Shown: positions 1-7,105, counted from the stretch's first letter. The stretch: 10,457 nucleotides of DNA from an uncultured Dyadobacter sp. (GCA_937880795.1 CALGRQ010000320.1:1-10457); one strand, 5' to 3'. Notes: a model not told the origin generated them from the sequence alone. A program made the numbers and translations.

Positions 1-207
1 GCCGAAAATGGTGCAAAAAGAACTATGACCGCCATTATGGGTCGTATGGCTACGTATTCGGGTAAGTTGATAAAGTGGGACGAAGCACTTAATTCGGACA
101 TTAACCTCTTCCCTGATCGCCTGGCTTGGGATGCGAATCCTAAGATTATGCCAGGTCCGGACGGGCTCTATCCGGTTGCTGTACCAGGTAAATCCATTGT
201 GATATAG
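1..207 (+). CDS. Gfo/Idh/MocA-family oxidoreductase, C-terminal end (partial)
   Basis: This is an open frame running in from the left edge (frame 1) to a TAG stop at 205-207, giving 68 residues with no start in the window. The visible tail contains MGRMATYSGK, then IKWDEALNSD, a LAWDANPK segment and a final PVAVPGKSIVI. This order (GRxAxYSGK, WDEALNS, W-D, then VPG near the end) is what I know from the C-terminus of secreted Gfo/Idh/MocA NAD(P)-dependent sugar dehydrogenase-like proteins common in Bacteroidota and Planctomycetes. The N-terminal Rossmann domain that would prove the family lies outside the window, and the substrate cannot be told. The internal ATG at 25 is not the true start because the family-like frame is already open upstream. 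The gene converges on apbE and ends just before a shared terminator. Confidence 0.8.
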   Translation, partial: AENGAKRTMTAIMGRMATYSGKLIKWDEALNSDINLFPDRLAWDANPKIMPGPDGLYPVAVPGKSIVI

Positions 208-225
208 TTCATGAATTACCTATAA

Positions 226-267
226 AACTAAAAAACGGAGCGATCGAAATCGCTCCGTTTTTTAGTT
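226..267. terminator. Bidirectional rho-independent terminator between the oxidoreductase gene and apbE
   Basis: The arms at 226-244 and 249-267 are perfectly complementary (19 bp) around a CGAA loop at 245-248. The core is CGGAGCGAT/ATCGCTCCG, flanked by an A-run on one side and a T-run on the other, so it reads as a GC stem followed by a U-tract in both directions. The stop codon of apbE (262-264 on the - strand) lies inside the stem, and the + strand gene stops 18 bases before it. It should end both converging transcripts. Confidence 0.93.
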
Positions 268-1254
268 AATGGTATTCCAGGTTAACACCCGATCTCCTTT
301 CCGCTCCTCCATCCAAACTTTATTGTTTGGAAATCGCTTTAAATACTTTTTCCCCTCTTTAATCCCAGATACACTAAAGGCGGTTGCCAGTGCATCCGCT
401 TCTGTCGCATTCGGCGATATAACGGTAGTTCTTAAGTGAAACAATAAACCTATACCTGTTTTCGGATTCACAATATGGGAATACCGCTTACCCCTGTACT
501 CAAGATAACGATATGTTGGACCAGAGGTAGCAATACCCACATTCGCGTACTCAATGGTTTTAATAGAATCTCTTCCAGTTGAAACAACAATTTTCCAACC
601 ATTTTCACCAGGCGGTGGATCCATCAAAGCTAACTTTCCACCGGCATCAATCATAGCCGACTTAATACCATAGCTTCGCAATACTTTCACGGCCTCATCG
701 GCAGCGTAACCTTTGCCCAAGCCTCCAATATCCAGACGCATACCCTTTTTAGCCAGCCATATACTTTGATTACCTTTATCGAACTTTATTTTTTTATATC
801 CAGCCTTCGACAGTGCCGTACGAATCGTTTTTTTATCCGGCAAGTACCCTTTCCGCGTTGCGCGCCTCCATTCCTGAACAACGGGCCCAAGTGTGGCATC
901 AAAAGCCCCATTTGTCCTTTTACTGACATCATCTGATATACTCAAGATGTCGAAAAGATCCTTGCTTACTGCAATCCATTTCCCACTACCCGATTGTGCA
1001 GATACATGGTTTATCTCGCTATCATCCCTATAATCACTTAAAGCCTCATTAAGGTCTTCAATTCTTTTGAACGCACAATTCGCCGCCTTATTAGCCAAAG
1101 TATCGTTAGAAGCGTAAATAATTAGCTTAAACGGGGATCCCATCAATCCCTTTTCGAAAGTATATCGTTGTTCCTGTGCACTAAGCCTCTCAGAGCAAAA
1201 AATATTTAAGAGTAAAAAAAGGATCGCTCGCAGGGATATATACCCCAACCTCAT
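262..1254 (-). CDS. apbE: FAD:protein FMN transferase (ApbE family), secreted
   Basis: ApbE proteins move FMN from FAD onto a Thr or Ser of target flavoproteins outside the cytoplasmic membrane, using Mg2+. With the start at 1254 the product has 330 residues. Residues 1-26 look like a Sec signal peptide (MRLGYISLR, a Leu/Ile-rich core, then LSA before Q27). Family motifs follow in order: TNGAFDATLGPV (114-125), DIGGLGKGYAAD (175-186), DAGG (203-206), SHIVNPKTG (259-267) and TEADALAT (284-291), whose D287 and T291 match the Mg2+ ligands. The frame stays open upstream to an ATG at 1344, but those 30 residues would lie inside aroC, are Cys/Gly-rich and unlike the family, and would bury the signal peptide. 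ATG 1254 overlaps the aroC stop as ATGA. C20 is preceded by Phe, a poor lipobox, so a type I signal is preferred. It is the last gene of the batD-aroC-apbE run. No flavinylation target such as NqrB/C or RnfD/G is in the window, so its client is unknown. Confidence 0.92.
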   Translation of the reverse strand: MRLGYISLRAILFLLLNIFCSERLSAQEQRYTFEKGLMGSPFKLIIYASNDTLANKAANCAFKRIEDLNEALSDYRDDSEINHVSAQSGSGKWIAVSKDLFDILSISDDVSKRTNGAFDATLGPVVQEWRRATRKGYLPDKKTIRTALSKAGYKKIKFDKGNQSIWLAKKGMRLDIGGLGKGYAADEAVKVLRSYGIKSAMIDAGGKLALMDPPPGENGWKIVVSTGRDSIKTIEYANVGIATSGPTYRYLEYRGKRYSHIVNPKTGIGLLFHLRTTVISPNATEADALATAFSVSGIKEGKKYLKRFPNNKVWMEERKGDRVLTWNTIN

Positions 1255-2330
1255 ATTTTGCTGGTTTTGTTTCGAAGATAAAAATCTGCCAATACCAATG
1301 CAGCCATTGCTTCTACAATGGGTACAGCACGCGGTACCACGCAAGGGTCGTGTCTTCCTTTTCCTTGAACAATCGCTACATCTCCGTGCTGATCTATACT
1401 TTCCTGATCCTGCATAATGGTAGCAACTGGCTTGAAGGCCACTCTGAAATAAATATCCTCCCCATTCGAAATACCTCCTTGTATACCGCCCGAATGGTTC
1501 GTTTTTGTATGTACTTTCTCTTCCGAATCAATATAAAATGCATCGTTATGTTGAGATCCCAACATGGCCACACCATCAAAGCCGCTCCCGTACTCAAAGC
1601 CTTTTACAGCATTAATACTCAACATGGCCTTACCAAGTTCTGCATGCAATTTATCAAAGACAGGCTCACCCCAGCCCGCAGGAACTCCCTCCACTACACA
1701 ATTGACTACGCCACCCACAGAATCTCCCTGCTTGCGAACACCATCTATATAATCGAACATTTGTTGCGCCACCACAGGATCCGGGCAACGAACGGCGTTA
1801 TTTTCGGTTTCGGTAAGATCAAGTTCCTGATAAGCTTTTTCCAATTTTATACCGCCAACCTGCGAAACATAAGCTTGAATTTTTACACCTTCTTGTTCCA
1901 AAAGTAATTTTGCCAAGGCACCTGCTGCAACACGCGCAGCCGTTTCCCGCGCCGAACTTCTACCTCCTCCACGGTAATCACGCACGCCATATTTAACCTG
2001 ATACGTATAATCTGCATGAGAAGGACGATATTGGGCTGCTATATGAGAGTAATCTTTACTCCGCTGATCTTCATTCCGAATGATCATCGCAATAGGTGTA
2101 CCGGTTGTGAAGCCTTCAAATACCCCCGACAGAACCTCAAACTCATCTGCTTCTTTGCGTTGCGTTGTTATACGCGACTGTCCCGGCTTTCTTCGCGTCA
2201 ATTCCGATTGAATAAAATCGGTATCAAACCGAACACCGGCTGGACAGCCCTCTACAATCACACCGATACCTACTCCATGAGACTCCCCAAAAGTGGCTAT
2301 CTTAAAAATTTTTCCGTACGTACTTCCCAT
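1251..2330 (-). CDS. aroC: Chorismate synthase
   Basis: This enzyme makes chorismate from 5-enolpyruvylshikimate-3-phosphate, the last step of the shikimate pathway, in the cytoplasm and with reduced FMN as cofactor. The 359-residue length is normal for the family. Signatures are the N-terminal GESHG (15-19), R48-KPGQSR, the RPSHADYTY segment (102-110) followed by YRGGGRSSARETAARVAAGA (119-138), SQHNDAF, the GGIQGGISNG stretch, and the C-terminal RHDPCVVPRAVPIVEAMAAL. All are in place with no truncation. It starts 7 bases after the batD stop, with no clear Shine-Dalgarno sequence, and its TGA overlaps the apbE ATG, so it is probably transcribed and translationally coupled with both neighbours. 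Its presence between two envelope genes is probably co-transcription without a functional link; the FMN link to ApbE is only suggestive. Confidence 0.97.
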   Translation of the reverse strand: MGSTYGKIFKIATFGESHGVGIGVIVEGCPAGVRFDTDFIQSELTRRKPGQSRITTQRKEADEFEVLSGVFEGFTTGTPIAMIIRNEDQRSKDYSHIAAQYRPSHADYTYQVKYGVRDYRGGGRSSARETAARVAAGALAKLLLEQEGVKIQAYVSQVGGIKLEKAYQELDLTETENNAVRCPDPVVAQQMFDYIDGVRKQGDSVGGVVNCVVEGVPAGWGEPVFDKLHAELGKAMLSINAVKGFEYGSGFDGVAMLGSQHNDAFYIDSEEKVHTKTNHSGGIQGGISNGEDIYFRVAFKPVATIMQDQESIDQHGDVAIVQGKGRHDPCVVPRAVPIVEAMAALVLADFYLRNKTSKI

Positions 2331-2337
2331 TATATGA

Positions 2338-3732
2338 TTACTTTCTTAATACCCAAAACATGGCAATAATGAGCACCACTGCCAAAATGCTTGTAATATC
2401 TTTTATGAAACTTTTGAAATTAAAATACTCCCTCGTTGTGTCACGACTTTCTAAATTCTCGTATAACCCTAACGAGCCACTCAAAGATATGTTCCCAAGC
2501 TTATAATCCTCTCCTTTAACCTGCAATTTCTTACTGGGTCGCAAAGTATCATACTTAGCCTGAATCGGGTTAAAGTAAACCCACATAAAATATCGTCCCA
2601 ATGGAAAGGTACCGTCCTTACGAGGCACCACAAAATAATCAAAACCCATCTCTCCGGACACCTTTCCATAGCTTCGTCTTATTTCTATGCTCCTTTCAGG
2701 AGGATAAAAGTCCAGAGAAGAATTGATCTCAATATTGGGGTCCGGTATCGCAGCTATATTCCCTTCTCCCTGAATTTTAAACTCATACCGGACACTCTCA
2801 CCCGGATATACCAGCGCTCTGGATAGTTTCTCTGTCATCGAATACTGCCCCACAGCTACCTGATCTATTAAAGGATGCCTGGGTAAGGACTTTACCCGAA
2901 TCACCTGTGGAATCGACTTAAATGAGCGGATGACTTTATGCTCCACATTTACAGCGTTCTTTTTCTCCACCACCAGCATATTCAATGAAACTGATGGCAA
3001 AACGACATCTTGCAGCATTATTGGAAACAGCTGCGCTTGGTACATTGTATATTCCGTATATTTTTTACCGCGAATTTGAACCTGACGTTTTGCAATTTCC
3101 TCCAAACCTACATTCTCTTCCCAACAATTAGCAGGCCTCAATTTTTTAAGAATATTTTGCAACTGTTCATTGAACTGGTAAAATTCCATCTGAACAGGGG
3201 CCGACTCCGCTATATACAATGAAACACCTAGCGCAAATCCCTCCCTTATATAAACACTTCTTTTACTGGCTTTAACCGATAAAAATACATCTTCTCCACT
3301 CAACTCCGGCTCAGGTAAATAGGCCGCTTCATCCATTCCTGCCACCTCCTCATTAGGTAAACCAAAGGTTATACTAGTGCCCACCGATTTCAACTTCGCG
3401 CCATTGATCAACACCACAAAATCGGGAATTTGATACAAACCTATTTTATCGGCATAATATTCCTGACTAATGGTTTGTACAACTACCTTTTCCCCGTCAA
3501 CGGAATTTACTTTGCTCGTCGCCGATTTACTTCTTTTTTCTAAACCATTAATTTCCGGAAATACAACAGACGGCCTACTTTCAACATCATGAAGAATTAC
3601 TGATATGATAAACGGCTCATTAATAGCCATTTTCTTCTCACCCATTTCAATTTCTGCTTTGGATAAAAAATCTTGAGCAAAAGAAATGTTTGAAAAACAC
3701 AAAATTATATATAATATAGCATATAATTTCAT
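2338..3732 (-). CDS. BatD-like exported membrane-anchored protein
   Basis: The product has 464 residues: a signal peptide (1-19, ending SFA before Q20), a long beta-rich extracytoplasmic region, and a single C-terminal membrane segment (about 447-461) with a short basic end. Features of BatD (aerotolerance/oxygen tolerance family) are the N-terminal repeat with NEPFIISVIL, FPEINGLE and QIPDFVVLINGAKLKS (a YxIPxxxVxxNG pattern), a later GESVRYEFKIQGEGNIAAIP block (311-330; the family's G-x-V-x-I-x-G-x-GN) and FDYFVVPRKDGTFPLG (364-379). BatD is usually encoded with MoxR, BatA, BatB, BatC and BatE; none of these is beside it here, so this is a solo copy leading an operon with aroC and apbE. Its molecular role is not established, and the family name is historical. 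The start at 3732 is fixed by the signal peptide. The assignment to the family is fairly firm, the function is not. Confidence 0.85.
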   Translation of the reverse strand: MKLYAILYIILCFSNISFAQDFLSKAEIEMGEKKMAINEPFIISVILHDVESRPSVVFPEINGLEKRSKSATSKVNSVDGEKVVVQTISQEYYADKIGLYQIPDFVVLINGAKLKSVGTSITFGLPNEEVAGMDEAAYLPEPELSGEDVFLSVKASKRSVYIREGFALGVSLYIAESAPVQMEFYQFNEQLQNILKKLRPANCWEENVGLEEIAKRQVQIRGKKYTEYTMYQAQLFPIMLQDVVLPSVSLNMLVVEKKNAVNVEHKVIRSFKSIPQVIRVKSLPRHPLIDQVAVGQYSMTEKLSRALVYPGESVRYEFKIQGEGNIAAIPDPNIEINSSLDFYPPERSIEIRRSYGKVSGEMGFDYFVVPRKDGTFPLGRYFMWVYFNPIQAKYDTLRPSKKLQVKGEDYKLGNISLSGSLGLYENLESRDTTREYFNFKSFIKDITSILAVVLIIAMFWVLRK

Positions 3733-3820
3733 TCAGAAATTTCGTTACCTATTAGTATTAGCCTCGTATATGTATACCCGTATAACATATTAAGCGTTGA
3801 TGATCATAAATCCCTAAACA

Positions 3821-3828
3821 CAAAACTA
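3821..3828 (-). promoter_or_regulatory. Possible Bacteroidota -7 element for batD operon
   Basis: On the - strand the bases read TAGTTTTG, matching the Bacteroidota consensus TAnnTTTG, 88 bases upstream of the batD start. No good TTTG -33 element is seen at the right distance, so this is only a candidate. The whole divergent spacer 3733-3837 (105 bases) must contain the control elements for both batD and the small + strand gene, and I see no palindromic operator in it. Confidence 0.25.
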
Positions 3829-3837
3829 CGTAATACT

Positions 3838-4044
3838 ATGGCCTCCATGCTTGAATACATAAAAATTATTCTGCAAAAGGTTAGTTTCGACCGCAGACTA
3901 TTTGAAAAAGAACTGAAGAAAGCTATAAAGATGTTGATGCCGGCAGAAGTAAAAAGATTAAAATTATGGTGCTATGAGCACTATAGTGGGGCCTACTTGC
4001 CAGTTCTTAACAATTGTTTCCCAAGACTATCACCAACAGATTAG
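3838..4044 (+). CDS. Small uncharacterised protein (68 aa)
   Basis: This is a short frame ending in TAG at 4042-4044, coding on the opposite strand from both neighbours in space not claimed by any other gene. The product is MASMLEYIKIILQKVSFDRR followed by an amphipathic, Lys/Glu-rich helix-like stretch (FEKELKKAIKMLMPAEVKRL), then LKLWCYEHYSG, and a C-terminus with NNCFPRL. There is no signal peptide or membrane segment, so it is probably cytoplasmic and mostly helical. From memory it resembles short hypothetical proteins widespread in Bacteroidota that begin MLxYIKxILxKVSFD, which would favour the second ATG at 3847 as the start (65 residues). No function is known to me. A strong terminator follows 17 bases after the stop, consistent with a genuine single-gene transcript. 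Confidence 0.7.
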   Translation: MASMLEYIKIILQKVSFDRRLFEKELKKAIKMLMPAEVKRLKLWCYEHYSGAYLPVLNNCFPRLSPTD

Positions 4045-4060
4045 CAATTATTACCTAAGA

Positions 4061-4105
4061 AAAAGAGAGAGCCTTTTCGGATAATCCGAAAAGGCTCTCT
4101 CTTTT
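4061..4105. terminator. Bidirectional rho-independent terminator between the small gene and the TPR gene
   Basis: The arms 4061-4081 and 4085-4105 are perfectly complementary (21 bp) with a TAA loop at 4082-4084. The stem core is GAGAGAGCCTTTTCGGA and is bounded by AAAA on the left and TTTT on the right, so it can work for both strands. It lies 17 bases after the small + strand gene and 14 bases after the TPR gene stop, and should end the long exbB-to-TPR transcript. Confidence 0.93.
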
Positions 4106-4118
4106 ATATCGTATTTAC

Positions 4119-5852
4119 TTATTTCTTCTTGGCAGGAGCCGCTGGCGTTGCTGGTTGAGCAGCCGGAGTCAATCCTAATGCTTCCTTGGCGTTAGCATTG
4201 TCCGGATCGATCGTCAATAATTTATTCCAGTACTCTTTCGCTTTCGCATCATCCTTCAAGGTAGTTTGCGAATAGAAAGCCAGGTAAGGATAAACTACTC
4301 TAAGGAAACCTTTGAATTTTGAAGGTTCAGAATCCTTTTCAGCTAGTTCAGCAAATTTTGCATAATGAGGAGCCGAGATTCCCTTGTCAATGTTTTCTTG
4401 TCTGTCGTATGCATTATACAAAGAAACCCCTTTCCAGTAGTATGCATAAGGCCAATCTGGAGACTTCTGAGTTACTACCGTAAATACAGAATCCGCTTTA
4501 AGGCTAAGTGCTCTTTTAGATTGAAGCAAGTTCAAACTATCTGAACCTTCTGCAATAATTCTTGTTGCTTTCTGGAAATAAGAAAGACCCAAGTAATAAT
4601 TGTCATTGATCAGTGACTTGGCTGCGCTATCCAAAGGAATACCTTTTTCGTATGCCTTAATCGCGTTATCGTAATCCTTTGCTGTATAGTAAAGCGTTGC
4701 TACTTCTTTGAAAGTTGCAGCTGCTTCTGCCTTGTTGGTATCCAACTCAGCACCTTTCATGATGTAAATAACACCAGTAGAATCGTAAGGCTTTCCATCC
4801 GCAGCAGCTTTAAGATTGTACGCACGACCCAAGTACTTGTAGTCATCGCCAATTACTTTCTCAGGAGCTACTTTAATGAAGTCGTTTAAGCTAGTAATTG
4901 CCTTATCCGCTTCGTTGGTTTTGAAATAAGACCACCCATACATACGCTTAATGATTGGGTTATTGATTTTTCCTTCAACACTTTGTAGAAGAGAAAGAGA
5001 CTTAGCATAATCATCAGCCGTAAACGCGAATTGAGCAGCACGTAACTTCAATTCAGGATCAGTTGTTCCGCTTTTCTCCATGAAAATGTCAAAATTCTCA
5101 GCAGCTTGCTTGTACTTTTGACCTAAAAAGTAAAGTTCAGCAAGGTCTTTGTAAGCCGGTGCAAAGTTAGGATCTGCCTCAATAGCCTTTTTGTAATTCT
5201 CTAACGCCAGGTTATAGTTTTTACCACGAAGGAAAATTTGACCGATGCGGTTATGCGCAACTGCATAATTTGGCTTTGCAGTTAAAGCATACTCATATGC
5301 AGTAACCGCTGCACCACCTTCTCCTGCACCACGTAGCATCAAAGCGTCTCCTTTTGCAATGTACGCATCAGCTAGATTTTTATCTCTCTTAACGGCTTCG
5401 TCCAATAAACGAATGGCTTCGGCAGGATCGCTATTCTTTTCAAATAGTGTATAAGCCTCCCCAATTCTGTAAAGAACCTCAGCATCTTTTTTCTTTTTCT
5501 TTTCAGCCTCAGCAAAAAGTTCTTTTGCCTTCGCTTTATCACCTTTGCTCAAGGCAATCGTTCCGAGACCAACCTGATTCAGATACGATTTTTCATCCAA
5601 CTGCAATCCTTTTTCAAAAGCCTTTTGAGCTTCGTCTAATTGATTGTTTTTAATATAGTAATAACCCAGGTAATATTGATTATCAGCAGAGGGAGTACCT
5701 TCCGCTAATTTTCTAAATAAATCACCGGCTTCATTAAATCTTTCTGTGTGGATCAGGGCCAAGCCATCCTGAATAGTTTGTGCCTGTACATTTATAAATG
5801 CCAACACACTGAATACAAACGCAATTAATTTCATTCTCATGTTTTTGTTCAT
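4119..5852 (-). CDS. Exported tetratricopeptide-repeat protein
   Basis: The product has 577 residues. A signal peptide (about 1-24, ending NVQA before Q25) sends it out of the cytoplasm. From about residue 27 to 560 it is a superhelix of roughly a dozen TPR-like units. The clearest are NQYYLGYYYIKNNQLDEAQ (58 onward), VAHNRIGQIFLRGKNYNLAL (198 onward), PAYKDLAELYFLGQKYKQAA (232 onward) and a later VATLYYTAKDYDNAIKAYEK unit, each with the small-Gly/Ala and Tyr spacing of TPR helices. The C-terminus is a short Pro/Ala tail ending in Lys residues. There is no enzymatic domain, so it is probably a periplasmic scaffold or adaptor. It is the last gene of the TonB-system run, 80 bases after the end of the PstS-like gene, and is followed by a strong terminator. 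ATGs at codons 5 and 7 are alternative starts; all keep the signal peptide. Confidence 0.88.
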   Translation of the reverse strand: MNKNMRMKLIAFVFSVLAFINVQAQTIQDGLALIHTERFNEAGDLFRKLAEGTPSADNQYYLGYYYIKNNQLDEAQKAFEKGLQLDEKSYLNQVGLGTIALSKGDKAKAKELFAEAEKKKKKDAEVLYRIGEAYTLFEKNSDPAEAIRLLDEAVKRDKNLADAYIAKGDALMLRGAGEGGAAVTAYEYALTAKPNYAVAHNRIGQIFLRGKNYNLALENYKKAIEADPNFAPAYKDLAELYFLGQKYKQAAENFDIFMEKSGTTDPELKLRAAQFAFTADDYAKSLSLLQSVEGKINNPIIKRMYGWSYFKTNEADKAITSLNDFIKVAPEKVIGDDYKYLGRAYNLKAAADGKPYDSTGVIYIMKGAELDTNKAEAAATFKEVATLYYTAKDYDNAIKAYEKGIPLDSAAKSLINDNYYLGLSYFQKATRIIAEGSDSLNLLQSKRALSLKADSVFTVVTQKSPDWPYAYYWKGVSLYNAYDRQENIDKGISAPHYAKFAELAEKDSEPSKFKGFLRVVYPYLAFYSQTTLKDDAKAKEYWNKLLTIDPDNANAKEALGLTPAAQPATPAAPAKKK

Positions 5853-5932
5853 TTTTTACCCGGTTAATATAATGATAAAAAATTTGGTCTTTCAATAAAC
5901 AAGTCCAAATGTTAAAAATTGTATATAATGCA

Positions 5933-6085
5933 CTAAAAATTTTCTCCCGTCTTAATTTCTACTTGCCTCGGAAATCTAATTGTTGGAATCAAACCCATTT
6001 TTTGGATAATCAAACCACCCACGTCCCTAGCAATGTAGGTCATCAAACCACCGCCTAACCCCGAATACTCCTCCCGGCTGATGAT
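5933..6085 (-). pseudogene. Detached C-terminal segment of the PstS-like gene (after frameshift)
   Basis: From about 6085 down to a TAG at 5933-5935 the frame one base ahead of the preceding gene encodes 50 residues beginning IISREEYSGLGGG and continuing LMTYIARDVGG, IIQKMGLIPT, then PRQVEI. This is what is expected after YPLARDVY in PstS-like substrate-binding proteins (R-x-VYII-x-RE, then a G-x-G, a helix ending in a Lys-x-GLxP, then a closing strand). There is no start codon suited to independent expression of this piece: the frame has an ATG at 6214, but its first 40 or so residues overlap the upstream gene out of frame and are unlike the family. It is therefore the missing end of the neighbouring gene, not a gene of its own. 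Confidence 0.82.
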
Positions 6086-6884
6086 ACACATCTCGGGCAA
6101 GAGGATAATTCCTAAATTCCAGGCCCGCCTGAAATGGTTGGTAATAATTTGACAAAGAATCAGGATTATCCTTTTTAGAAATCCCAAATACATTAAGGCC
6201 CTCCGAAAGTTCATGACTTCTTAGAGAATGCCCATCGCTAATCCAATTGACACCAATGAACCCCAAATACAAAGGGTTCTTCCGCACATCGTCAATTACC
6301 TTTTCATTTGATCCCGAAGCAACGATTCGGAGATTTTTAATGTCCTTAATTCCAAATTTCTCTCTAATGAAATTAAGGTTACTCGAATTAACATCATCAA
6401 AAACCAATGTAATTAATCCGGTTTGATTGCTACCCGGTAGCTGCGACCAATTCGTAATCTTCCCTTCAAATATACCGCGCAGTTCCGACATCGTCATCAG
6501 GCTATCTGAATTTGCTTTCCCTGCCACTAACGCCAATCCATCAATAGCAACATGTTGATGTTTTACATAACCCTTCTGTTGCTTAATAATTTCATTTTCC
6601 TTATCCGTTAGTTTACGGGTTGTAAACACGAGTCGTGCACTATCCTGAAGGAGCTGTAATACCGTTTGTTGCTCCGGCTTATAGTCTATATCGAAATGAG
6701 TCTCCGGGTATATCCCTTCATATCCTCTCGTCAAACCATCTACCAGGGGCTTAAACGACTCATCCGCTGCAATGGTAATGGATCCGCGTTTAGGATTATC
6801 TACCTCTGAGCTCGTTTGGGTAGAACAGGCATACATTGCTGTACCAAGTCCCAGTAACACTATAGCCGCTTTCAAACTTGTCAT
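6027..6884 (-). CDS. PstS-like substrate-binding lipoprotein, frameshifted near its C-terminus
   Basis: As read, 285 residues. Residues 1-20 form a lipoprotein-type signal (MTSLKAAIVLLGLG, then MYAC with C20 as the likely lipidated Cys). The rest matches the PBP-like fold of phosphate-binding PstS-type proteins: ITIAADESFKPLVDG (36-50), TTRKLTDKE (88-96), HVAIDGLALVAG (111-122), LRGIFEGKITNWSQLPG (135-151), and a late PFQAGLEFRNYPLARDVY that ends at residue 267. After that the frame gives 18 unrelated residues and stops. The proper C-terminus follows in another frame to 5933; restoring two bases would give about 317 residues, normal for the family. The usual phosphate-ligand loops (GSGT-type) are replaced by ADESFKPL and DDVNSSNL, and no pstC, pstA or pstB is nearby, so phosphate binding is not assured. 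It starts within the stop of the upstream small membrane protein (ATGA overlap). It probably serves the TonB module instead of an ABC importer. Confidence 0.85.
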   Translation of the reverse strand: MTSLKAAIVLLGLGTAMYACSTQTSSEVDNPKRGSITIAADESFKPLVDGLTRGYEGIYPETHFDIDYKPEQQTVLQLLQDSARLVFTTRKLTDKENEIIKQQKGYVKHQHVAIDGLALVAGKANSDSLMTMSELRGIFEGKITNWSQLPGSNQTGLITLVFDDVNSSNLNFIREKFGIKDIKNLRIVASGSNEKVIDDVRKNPLYLGFIGVNWISDGHSLRSHELSEGLNVFGISKKDNPDSLSNYYQPFQAGLEFRNYPLARDVYHQPGGVFGVRRWFDDLHC

Positions 6885-7105
6885 GGCATTTGCTGATTAT
6901 TCCTTCTTTTCCACACGCGGTACGCTCTGAAGCAACCGTATAAAATAAGCATACCACCGAGCGCATACTTTTGACCACTGGTAATCGGCAAGAAATTAAA
7001 AGACGAGGAGGAGAAGATCAAAAAGATCCCTCCTCCTACGTATATCAGAGCCATTAACAAGGAGGCCAAATCTAGGACCCGCTCATGTAATGGGGTTCCC
7101 TTCAT
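6881..7105 (-). CDS. Small two-TM membrane protein of the TonB cluster
   Basis: The product has 74 residues with two predicted membrane segments (about 13-31, LASLLMALIYVGGGIFLIF, and 46-60, YALGGMLILYGCFRAYR) joined by a Ser-rich loop, and a basic tail WKRRNN. The positive C-terminus and short N-terminus suggest both ends are in the cytoplasm. Its start is 2 bases beyond the tonB stop and its own TGA overlaps the ATG of the PstS-like gene, so it is almost certainly co-translated with both. I do not recognise a named family; similar short proteins with an FxFLP loop and a GG-x-LILYGxFR second helix occur in Bacteroidota from what I recall. An accessory role in the ExbB/D-TonB complex is an inference from position only. 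Confidence 0.78.
   Translation of the reverse strand: MKGTPLHERVLDLASLLMALIYVGGGIFLIFSSSSFNFLPITSGQKYALGGMLILYGCFRAYRVWKRRNNQQMP

Noticed and set aside
1350..1907. A 185-codon + strand open frame inside aroC
   Set aside because: It lies wholly antisense to chorismate synthase, which is complete and highly conserved, and its product shows no recognisable family.
5853..5932. Separate promoter for the TPR gene in the 80-base gap
   Set aside because: The nearest match, TAACATTTG, has the wrong internal spacing for TAnnTTTG and no -33 partner was found, so co-transcription with upstream genes is preferred.
6086..6214. ATG at 6214 as start of a separate 93-residue protein ending at 5933
   Set aside because: The first 40 or so residues overlap the PstS-like gene out of frame and look unrelated to any family. 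Only the part after 6085 is meaningful, as the tail of the PstS-like protein.
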